NCBI RefSeq assembly: GCF_018604545.1
Contig: NZ_CP075896.1
Location: forward strand, 1,736,001 to 1,800,000
Reading direction: 5' to 3'
Origin: Streptomyces koelreuteriae
GTDB taxonomy: Bacteria > Actinomycetota > Actinomycetes > Streptomycetales > Streptomycetaceae
DNA: 64,000 nt
Shown here: in pieces, positions 58,372-64,000 of the stretch
How positions within the stretch are numbered: position 1 is the stretch's first letter
Layout of the letters: each line of letters starts with the position of its first letter
The notes under the pieces: generated by a model
The model's database searches: none
What the model was told of the DNA's origin: nothing
Seen by the model: the letters and a program-made list of their open reading frames with translations, nothing else
Position numbers and translations under genes: made by a program

Positions 58372-60704
58372 ATGGTCAGCCGCGGTTTTGGCGCGTCCGT
58401 CCGGCCCGTCTGGGGCCTTCGGCTGCCCGCGCGGTACGGGGCGGGCCAGTCGACGCCCGGGCCCGTGTAGCCCTGCTCGGCCGCCGCGTGCAGGGTCCAG
58501 TGCGGGTCGTAGAGGTGCGGGCGGGCCAGGGCGCACAGGTCCGTGCGGCCCGCCAGGATCAGGGAGTTGACGTCGTCCCAGGAGGAGATCGCGCCGACCG
58601 CGATCACCGGGACACCGGCGGCACGCCGGATCCGGTCCGCGAACGGCGTCTGGTACGACCGCCCGTACTCCGGCCGCTCGTCCGCCACGACCTGCCCCGT
58701 CGACACGTCGATCGCGTCGGCGCCGTGCGCGGCGAAGGCCCGGGCGATCTCGACGGCGTCCTCGGCCGTGGTCCCGCCCTCGGCCCAGTCGGTGGCGGAG
58801 ATCCGCACGGTCAGGGGCCGCTCCCCCGGCCACACGTTCCGTACGGCGTCGAACACCTCCAGCGGGAAACGGAGCCGCTTCTCCGGCGAGCCGCCGTAGG
58901 CGTCGGTGCGCCGGTTGGTCAGCGGGGAGAGGAACCCGGAGAGCAGATAGCCGTGCGCGCAGTGCAGTTCGAGCAGATCGAAGCCGGCCCGGGCGGCGCG
59001 GCCTGCGGCTGCCGTGAACTGCTCACGGATGTCGGTGAGCTGGGCACGGGACAGCGCGCGCGGGGTCTGGCTGTACGGCTTGTACGGCAGCGCGGAGGCG
59101 GCCACGAGCGGCCAGTTGCCGTCCTGGAGGGGCTCGTCCATGCCCTCCCACATCAGCTTCGTGGAGCCCTTGCGGCCGCTGTGGCCGAGCTGCACGCCGA
59201 TCGCGGTGCCGGGCGCCTGCGCGTGCACGAAGTCGGTGATACGCCGCCACGCCTCGGCCTGCCGGCCGGTGTAGAGGCCGGCGCAGCCGGGCGTGATCCG
59301 GCCCTCCTCGCTGACGCACACCATCTCGGTCATCACCAGCCCGGCCCCGCCGAGCGCCCGCGCGCCCAGATGGACCAGGTGGAAATCGCCGGGGACGCCG
59401 TCGGCCGCCGAGTACATGTCCATGGGCGAGACGACGACCCGGTTGCGCAAGGTCAGCCCGCGCAGCCGGAACGGGGTGAACATCGGGGGCGTGCCGGGCG
59501 GGCAGCCGAACTCGCGCTCCACCGCCTCCGTGAAGTCCGGGTCGCGCAGCCGCAGGTTGTCGTGGGTGACGCGGCGGCTGCGGGTGAGCAGGTTGAAGGC
59601 GAACTGGCGGGGCGGCTGGTCCAGGTACAGGCCGAGGTTCTCGAACCACTCCAGGCTGGCACGGGCCGCGCGCTGCGTGGAGGACACGACGGGCCGCCGC
59701 TCCTCCTCGTACGCGGCCAGGGCCTCCTCCAGGGAGTCCCGCTCCTCCAGGCAGGCGGCCAGGGCCAGGGCGTCCTCGACGGCGAGCTTGGTGCCGGAGC
59801 CGATGGAGAAGTGCGCGGTGTGGGCGGCGTCGCCGAGCAGGACGAGGTTGCCGTGCGACCAGCGGTCGTTGACGACCGTACGGAAGGTCGTCCACGCCGA
59901 GTTGTTGGAGCGCAGGGGGCGGCCGCGGAGTGTCTCCGCGAAGATCTTGCCGCAGCGTTCGATCGACTCGGTCTCGTCGAGCGCGTCGAAACCGGCCCGC
60001 TGCCAGACCTCCTCGCGCATCTCGATGATCACCGTGGAGGCGTCCGGGGCGTAGGGGTAGCCGTGCAGTTGCATCACGCCGTGTTCGGTCTCGGCGATGT
60101 CGAAGCGGAAGGAGTCGAAGGGGAAGTCGGTGGCGAGCCAGATGTAGCGGCAGTGGTGGGTGGTGACCCGGGGGTGGAAGACGTCCGCGTAGGTCTCGCG
60201 GGTGGTGCTGTGGATGCCGTCCGCGGCGATGACCAGGTCGTGGGTCCCCGGGAGGTCTTTCGGGGCCTCGGTGTGGAAGCGGAGGGCCACGCCGAGGTCG
60301 CGGCAGCGGGTGTGGAGGATTTCCAGGAGCCGTTTGCGTCCCAGGGCGGCGAAGCCGTGGCCGCCGGAGGTGTGGCGGGTGTTGCGGTGGGTGATGTCGA
60401 TGTCGTCCCAGCGGATGAAGTCCCTCTGGAGGGCCTCGTAGACCTGGGGGTCGGCGTGTTCTATGCCGCCGAGGGTTTCGTCGGAGAGGACCACGCCGAA
60501 GCCGAAGGTGTCGTCCGGGGCGTTGCGTTCCCAGACGGTGATGTCCCGGGACGGGTCGAGGCGCTTCAGCAGGGCGGCGGCGTAGAGGCCGCCGGGGCCG
60601 CCGCCGATGACTGCGACGCGTAGGGGGTGGCTCGGGTCGTTGTGCGGGTGCGGGTTTGTTGTGGTTGATCGCGCAGTTCCCCGCGCCCCTTCAGGGACAT
60701 TCAC
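58368..60704 (-). CDS. bifunctional 2-aminobenzoyl-CoA / salicylyl-CoA monooxygenase-oxidoreductase
   Basis: 778 residues, a fusion. The N-terminal half (about 28-400) is an FAD monooxygenase: VAVIGGGPGGLYAAALLK, DLVIAADGIHSTTRE and LVLLGDAAHTAHFSIGSGTKLAVED. The C-terminal half (about 410-755) is an Old Yellow Enzyme-type FMN reductase: FTPFRLRGLTLRNRVVVSPM, HCAHGYLLSGFLSPL, RISATDWAEGG. This is the layout of 2-aminobenzoyl-CoA monooxygenase/reductase and of salicylyl-CoA 5-hydroxylase, which hydroxylate and then, for aminobenzoyl-CoA, reduce the ring. GTG 60704 is preferred because GGAG lies 9 nt upstream; ATG 60719 lacks a ribosome site. The first 30 residues are encoded by a dispersed repeat. 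Stop shares CTAG with the hydrolase. Confidence 0.88.
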   Translation of the reverse strand: MNVPEGARGTARSTTTNPHPHNDPSHPLRVAVIGGGPGGLYAAALLKRLDPSRDITVWERNAPDDTFGFGVVLSDETLGGIEHADPQVYEALQRDFIRWDDIDITHRNTRHTSGGHGFAALGRKRLLEILHTRCRDLGVALRFHTEAPKDLPGTHDLVIAADGIHSTTRETYADVFHPRVTTHHCRYIWLATDFPFDSFRFDIAETEHGVMQLHGYPYAPDASTVIIEMREEVWQRAGFDALDETESIERCGKIFAETLRGRPLRSNNSAWTTFRTVVNDRWSHGNLVLLGDAAHTAHFSIGSGTKLAVEDALALAACLEERDSLEEALAAYEEERRPVVSSTQRAARASLEWFENLGLYLDQPPRQFAFNLLTRSRRVTHDNLRLRDPDFTEAVEREFGCPPGTPPMFTPFRLRGLTLRNRVVVSPMDMYSAADGVPGDFHLVHLGARALGGAGLVMTEMVCVSEEGRITPGCAGLYTGRQAEAWRRITDFVHAQAPGTAIGVQLGHSGRKGSTKLMWEGMDEPLQDGNWPLVAASALPYKPYSQTPRALSRAQLTDIREQFTAAAGRAARAGFDLLELHCAHGYLLSGFLSPLTNRRTDAYGGSPEKRLRFPLEVFDAVRNVWPGERPLTVRISATDWAEGGTTAEDAVEIARAFAAHGADAIDVSTGQVVADERPEYGRSYQTPFADRIRRAAGVPVIAVGAISSWDDVNSLILAGRTDLCALARPHLYDPHWTLHAAAEQGYTGPGVDWPAPYRAGSRRPQTGRTDAPKPRLTI
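60617..60697. repeat. dispersed Streptomyces intergenic repeat inside the monooxygenase N-terminus
   Basis: On the minus strand it reads GAAGGGGCGCGGGGAACTGC then GCGATCAACCACAAC and CCCGCACCCGCACAACG. From memory, near-identical GGGGCGCGGGGAACTGCGCGA sequences are very common in Streptomyces intergenic DNA. Here it lies between the enoyl-CoA hydratase stop and the FAD motif and is read in frame. Confidence 0.6.
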
Positions 60705-61531
60705 TATCGTCCGCTCCATTTCGGGGGGCGCTTTTCCGTGAAAGCCGCGTGGAACTCTGCGTAGTCCTCCCCGGTCATCAGGAGGGCCTGTGTCGAGGCG
60801 TCCAGTTCCACTGATGCCGCCAGGGGCATGTCCAGCTCTGCCGTGAGGAGGGCCTTGGTCTGGGCGTAGGCCAGGGCCGGGCCGTTCGCCAGGCGGTGAG
60901 CCAGGTTCTGGGCGGTCTCATCGGCGGCGCCGTCCTCCGTCAGTTCGCTGATCAGGCCGATGCGCTCGGCCTCGGTGGCGCGGACCGGGTCGCCCAGCAT
61001 CAGGAGGCGGGTCGCGTGGCCCAGGCCCACGACTCTGGGCAGGAGGTAGGCCGCGCCCATGTCGCCGCCGGAGAGGCCGACCCGGGTGAAGAGGAAGGCG
61101 AAACGGGCCGAGGGGTCGGCGACGCGGAAGTCCGCCGCCAGGGCAAGGACCGCTCCGGCACCGGCCGCCACGCCGTGCAGCGCCGCGATCACCGGGAAGG
61201 GGCACTCCCGGACGGCGCGCACCACCTGGCCGGTCATGCGGTTGAAGTCCAGGAGGCCGGCGGTGTCCATGCCGAGGGTGGCGCCGATGATCTCGTCGAC
61301 GTCGCCGCCGGAGCAGAAGCCGCGTCCCTCGCCGGCCAGCACCAGGGCCCGTACGGACCGCTCCCGGGACAGCTCCGCGAGCAGGTCGCGCAGGTCGGCG
61401 TAGGCGCCGAAGGTGAGCGCGTTGAGTTTCTCGGGGCGGGCCAGGGTGACGGTGGCGACACCGTCGGTGAGATCGACGCGCAGATGCTCCCAGCGGGGGG
61501 TGCGGGCGGCGGAGCCGGTGAAGGGACTCAT
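60704..61531 (-). CDS. enoyl-CoA hydratase/isomerase family protein
   Basis: 275 residues of the crotonase fold. GVATVTLARPEKLNALTFGAY is the N-terminal signature. The oxyanion hole is formed by ALVLAGEGRGFCSGGDVDEI and ALHGVAAGAGAVLALAADFR. A catalytic Glu position falls in TRVGLSGGDMGAAYLLPR, where Asp takes the place of Glu, so it may be a lyase or ring-opening hydrolase rather than a plain hydratase. In the aminobenzoyl-CoA pathway a crotonase opens or hydrates the ring-reduced product. GAGGAGG precedes ATG 61531, and its TAG overlaps the monooxygenase GTG by one base. Confidence 0.87.
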   Translation of the reverse strand: MSPFTGSAARTPRWEHLRVDLTDGVATVTLARPEKLNALTFGAYADLRDLLAELSRERSVRALVLAGEGRGFCSGGDVDEIIGATLGMDTAGLLDFNRMTGQVVRAVRECPFPVIAALHGVAAGAGAVLALAADFRVADPSARFAFLFTRVGLSGGDMGAAYLLPRVVGLGHATRLLMLGDPVRATEAERIGLISELTEDGAADETAQNLAHRLANGPALAYAQTKALLTAELDMPLAASVELDASTQALLMTGEDYAEFHAAFTEKRPPKWSGR

Positions 61532-61853
61532 GACGTGCGGCCTCCTCGGGCGGGCACTGTCTCACTGAGCTCTACCCCACGAAGCTATCACTCATCCGTG
61601 ACTGTCGTCATGAGTGCGCGATAGACCGTTCGGGTAGGACTTCCGTGTGGAGCCGGGGTGACCCGGGTCGGTCACATCCGTCACAGATCACCCACACCGG
61701 CGTAACGGCGGGAGCAGCGGTGCGCGGCACCGCGTTCACCTGGGTAAGCCGTCCGGCAAGGGGGCGAAGGCGCCCCCGGACGACGGCCCCTCGGACGCCT
61801 CTGAAGAGCGGCGCCGTACCATTCATCAGGTTGAAAGCAGGATGTCCTGCTCC
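61532..61853. other. 322-bp divergent intergenic region
   Basis: It holds the hydratase promoter on the left. On the right, before the ATPase gene, are GTGACC-CGGGTC-GGTCAC (61658-61675), an RNA hairpin GGGGGCG-AAGG-CGCCCCC (61760-61777) and GCAGGA-TG-TCCTGC (61837-61850) next to the start. No further gene is seen. Confidence 0.45.
61582..61610 (-). promoter_or_regulatory. promoter and operator of the hydratase-monooxygenase operon
   Basis: On the minus strand: TGACGA (-35, 61610-61605), 17-nt spacer, TAGCTT (-10, 61587-61582), about 50 nt before the hydratase ATG. The -35 lies in TGAC-TGTC-GTCA (61599-61610), and a wider dyad (CTATC...GATAG) surrounds it. Layout is the same as at 55154-55182. 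Confidence 0.65.
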
Positions 61854-62309
61854 ATGAACGGACCCGCCTTGTACGAACTCTCCTCAGCCCCCGCCTCCTG
61901 GCGCATCGCGCTGCCGCACACCGTCGCGGCGGTGCCCGTGGCCCGTGCCCTGGTCCGTACGGCGCTGGCCGAGCTGGAGTACGGGGCCGACTGCGACACG
62001 GCGGAGCTGCTCACGGCGGAGCTGGTGGCCAACGCGGTGGAGCACACCACCGGCGAGGCTCCGATAGAGCTGGTCGTGGAGCTGATGCCGTCGGGATGTC
62101 AGGTCGAGGTGCACGACACCGACCCGGCGCCGCCCGGCGACCTCACCCGCCCGGCCGGCGGGCCGCCCGACCCCTGGCAGGAGCACGGGCGGGGGCTGCT
62201 GCTGATCCGCGCCCTGAGCTCGTCGTGCGGGCACCGGCCGACCGAGTCCGGCAAGGCGGTGTGGTTCAGGCTGCCCGCGGTGCCGGAGCAGCGGCGTCCG
62301 TCGGCGTAG
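61854..62309 (+). CDS. anti-sigma-type (RsbW-like) ATP-binding protein
   Basis: 151 residues, a single HATPase_c_2 domain. ELLTAELVANAVEHTTG is the N-box, EVHDTDPAPP the G1 region, and HGRGLLLIRALSSSCG the G2 region. Streptomyces carries dozens of these; they bind or phosphorylate anti-anti-sigma factors or have lost that function. No sigma factor or antagonist gene is adjacent. Start ATG 61854 is chosen; ATG 61842, four codons earlier, has AGG directly against it. Confidence 0.85.
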   Translation: MNGPALYELSSAPASWRIALPHTVAAVPVARALVRTALAELEYGADCDTAELLTAELVANAVEHTTGEAPIELVVELMPSGCQVEVHDTDPAPPGDLTRPAGGPPDPWQEHGRGLLLIRALSSSCGHRPTESGKAVWFRLPAVPEQRRPSA

Positions 62310-62316
62310 GGCCTCT

Positions 62317-63324
62317 TCAGGCCAGGGTCGCCACCAGGACCGCCTTGATGGTGTGCATCCGGTTCTCCGCCTCGTCGAAGACCACGGAATGCGCCGACTC
62401 GAAGACCTCGTCGGAGACCTCCAGGTACGCCAGGCCGTGCGAGGCGTGGATCTCGCGGCCGACCTTGGTGCCCAGGTCGTGGAAGGCGGGCAGGCAGTGC
62501 AGGAACCGCACGTCCGGGTTGCCGGTGGCGCGCAGGACGTCCATGGTCACGGCGTACGGGCCGAGGGCGGTGATCCGCTCGTCCCAGACCTCCTTGGGCT
62601 CGCCCATGGAGACCCAGACGTCCGTGGCGACGAAGTCGACGCCGCGGACGCCGTCGTCCAGGATCTCGGTGAGCGTGATGCGGGCGCCGCTGCTCTCGGC
62701 GAGCGCGCGGGCCCGGTCGACGACCTCCTCGGCCGGCCAGTAGGCCTTCGGCGCGACCAGACGCACGTCCATGCCGAGCAGAGCGCCGGTGACCAGGTAG
62801 GAGTTGCCCATGTTGAAGCGGGCGTCGCCCAGGTAGGCGAAGGCGATCTCGTTCAGCGGCTTGGCGCAGTGCTCGGTCATGGTCAGCACGTCGGCCAGCA
62901 TCTGGGTGGGGTGCCAGTCATCGGTGAGCCCGTTGAAGACGGGCACCCCGGCGTGCGCCGCCAGCTCCTCGACCTTCAGCTGGCTGTCGCCCCGGTACTC
63001 GATCCCGTCGTACATCCGGCCCAGCACCCGCGCGGTGTCCCTGACCGACTCCTTGTGGCCGATCTGGGAACCTGAGGGGTCGAGGTACGTGGTCGAGGCG
63101 CCCTGGTCGGCGGCCGCGACCTCGAACGCGCAGCGGGTGCGGGTGGAGGTCTTCTCGAAGATCAGCGCGATGTTCCGGCCCCGCAGGTACTGGGTCTCGG
63201 TCCCGGCCTTCTTGGCGGCCTTCAGCTCGGAGGCCAGCTCGACCAGACCGCGGAACTCCTCCTCGGTGAAGTCCAGCTCCTTGAGGAAGTGGCGGCCGGC
63301 GAGGGCGCTCGGGGCTGTCGCCAT
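62317..63324 (-). CDS. arcB: ornithine carbamoyltransferase
   Basis: 335 residues. [16 protein letters not shown] holds the carbamoyl phosphate site (STRTR), [20 protein letters not shown] the HPTQ motif, and [10 protein letters not shown] the HCLP motif. Length and the segment [33 protein letters not shown] fit the catabolic ArcB type, which turns citrulline into ornithine and carbamoyl phosphate. The arginine deiminase gene lies just upstream, so the two form the arginine deiminase pathway, although anabolic ArgF activity is not excluded. GGAG lies 7 nt before ATG 63324. No carbamate kinase gene is within the window. Confidence 0.93.
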   Translation of the reverse strand: MATAPSALAGRHFLKELDFTEEEFRGLVELASELKAAKKAGTETQYLRGRNIALIFEKTSTRTRCAFEVAAADQGASTTYLDPSGSQIGHKESVRDTARVLGRMYDGIEYRGDSQLKVEELAAHAGVPVFNGLTDDWHPTQMLADVLTMTEHCAKPLNEIAFAYLGDARFNMGNSYLVTGALLGMDVRLVAPKAYWPAEEVVDRARALAESSGARITLTEILDDGVRGVDFVATDVWVSMGEPKEVWDERITALGPYAVTMDVLRATGNPDVRFLHCLPAFHDLGTKVGREIHASHGLAYLEVSDEVFESAHSVVFDEAENRMHTIKAVLVATLA

Positions 63325-63365
63325 GGGGGCGCTCCAGGGATACGGGGACACAGACTCCTGGAATA

Positions 63366-63391
63366 CTATACGAAGCTCAGCATGTCTATAC
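63366..63391 (-). promoter_or_regulatory. direct repeat CTATAC with 20-bp period between arcA and arcB
   Basis: CTATAC occurs at 63366-63371 and 63386-63391, exactly two helical turns apart, in an AT-rich 62-bp gap that also contains the arcA stop. On the minus strand TATAGT could be a -10 for arcB. It may be a local promoter or a site for an arginine-responsive regulator; it does not match an ARG box that I can recall. Confidence 0.35.
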
Positions 63392-64000
63392 GGGCCCCCG
63401 TTCGACCGGGCAGCTCATACAGCGTGGCCCGCCTCTCCCCCGCCCCAGCTCGCTGCCCGGGATCTCTATCACCTCGATGCCCTGTTTGCGCAGGTGGGTG
63501 TTGGTGGTGGCGTTCCGTTCGTAGGCGACCACGACGCCCGGCTCGACGGCCAGGACGTTGCAGCCGTCGTCCCACTGCTCGCGCTCGGCGGCGTGCACGT
63601 CCTGGGTGGCGGTCAGCACCCGGATCTCGTTGAGGCCGAGCGCGGCGGCGATCGCGCGGTGCATGTGCTCGGCGGGATGGTCGGTGACCTTCAGCTCCTT
63701 CTCCCCCACGCCCGGCTCGATGGTGTACGAGCGGAGCATGCCGAGGCCCGCGTACTGGGTGAAGGTGTCGCCGTCGACCATGGTCATCACGGTGTCGAGG
63801 TGCATGAAGGCACGCCGCTTGGGCATGTCGAGCGCCACGATCGTCTCGGCGGAACCGGCGGCGAACAGCTTGTGCGCGAGCATCTCGACGGCCTGCGGGG
63901 TGGTGCGCTCGCTCATGCCGATGAGAACGGCCCCGTTGCCGATGACCAGGACGTCCCCGCCCTCGATGGTCGACGGATAGTCGGCCTGCCCCTCGGACCA
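63386..64000 (-). CDS. arcA: arginine deiminase, 3' part
   Basis: The last 204 residues; the start lies beyond the right edge. [35 protein letters not shown] (catalytic His-x-Asp) and [13 protein letters not shown] with the nucleophilic Cys are conserved in arginine deiminase, which splits arginine into citrulline and ammonia. It precedes the ornithine carbamoyltransferase gene by 61 nt on the same strand. An ATG at 63916 is internal, not the start. Confidence 0.93.
   Translation of the reverse strand, partial: WSEGQADYPSTIEGGDVLVIGNGAVLIGMSERTTPQAVEMLAHKLFAAGSAETIVALDMPKRRAFMHLDTVMTMVDGDTFTQYAGLGMLRSYTIEPGVGEKELKVTDHPAEHMHRAIAAALGLNEIRVLTATQDVHAAEREQWDDGCNVLAVEPGVVVAYERNATTNTHLRKQGIEVIEIPGSELGRGRGGPRCMSCPVERGPV

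Noticed and set aside
56997..60623. 1208-codon plus-strand frame covering paaX, the hydrolase and the monooxygenase
   Set aside because: Low-complexity translation without motifs; the true genes in other frames have catalytic residues and ribosome sites.

Overview
The window is high-GC actinobacterial chromosome, most likely Streptomyces. Evidence: GC-rich third codon positions, many GTG starts, ATGA/GTGA start-stop overlaps inside operons, CebR-, DmdR1/IdeR- and Zur-like operators, a MurA with an N-terminal helix-turn-helix beside a SacA-type aconitase, and families typical of the genus (DUF5999, DUF6299, DUF4236, AA10-CBM2 LPMO). No rRNA, tRNA, CRISPR, phage or intact insertion sequence was seen.

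Region 1 (1-17.6 kb): plant polysaccharide use interrupted by an iron operon. The end of a GH67 alpha-glucuronidase is followed by a leftward operon behind an iron box: a long GltB-like glutamate synthase, a CysJ-like diflavin reductase and a HemS-like heme protein. Then comes a leftward LplB-LplC-LplA importer with GH39, DUF624 and GH42 genes, divergent from a CE7 acetyl xylan esterase; two palindromes lie just downstream of a clear -35/-10 promoter.

Region 2 (17.7-25.9 kb): an IF-1 paralogue, two GNAT acetyltransferases, LysR and TetR regulators, RidA, a remnant of an IS transposase, a quinone oxidoreductase/TetR divergent pair, an AA10 LPMO with CBM2 behind a perfect CebR box, and an aminoglycoside phosphotransferase-like kinase.

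Region 3 (26-41.8 kb): a PP2C phosphatase/ATPase signalling protein translationally coupled to a XylFGH-like sugar ABC transporter, a lone sugar-binding lipoprotein, a histidine kinase without a partner regulator, aconitase with overlapping iron boxes, a methyltransferase, a DUF4236 protein and the HTH-MurA fusion. The motif ATCTC-N6-GAGATAAC occurs both before the HTH-MurA gene and in the aconitase/methyltransferase intergenic region.

Region 4 (42-53.5 kb): a possible metal-handling locus. Three PLP enzymes (Y4yA-like decarboxylase, CysK-rhodanese fusion, class V aminotransferase) form an operon. They are followed by a Zur-like box, a methyltransferase, a very His-rich tandem-repeat protein, and a convergent Opp/Nik-type ABC importer. 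Metallophore synthesis and uptake is a hypothesis.

Region 5 (53.5-64 kb): aerobic aromatic-acid catabolism through a CoA thioester. It has 2-aminobenzoate-CoA ligase, a bifunctional aminobenzoyl/salicylyl-CoA monooxygenase-reductase, enoyl-CoA hydratase, acyl-CoA dehydrogenase, RidA-like protein, an isochorismatase-like hydrolase and a PaaX regulator. Two of its promoters share the same -35/operator and -10 layout. The window ends with an anti-sigma-type ATPase, ornithine carbamoyltransferase and the 3' part of arginine deiminase.
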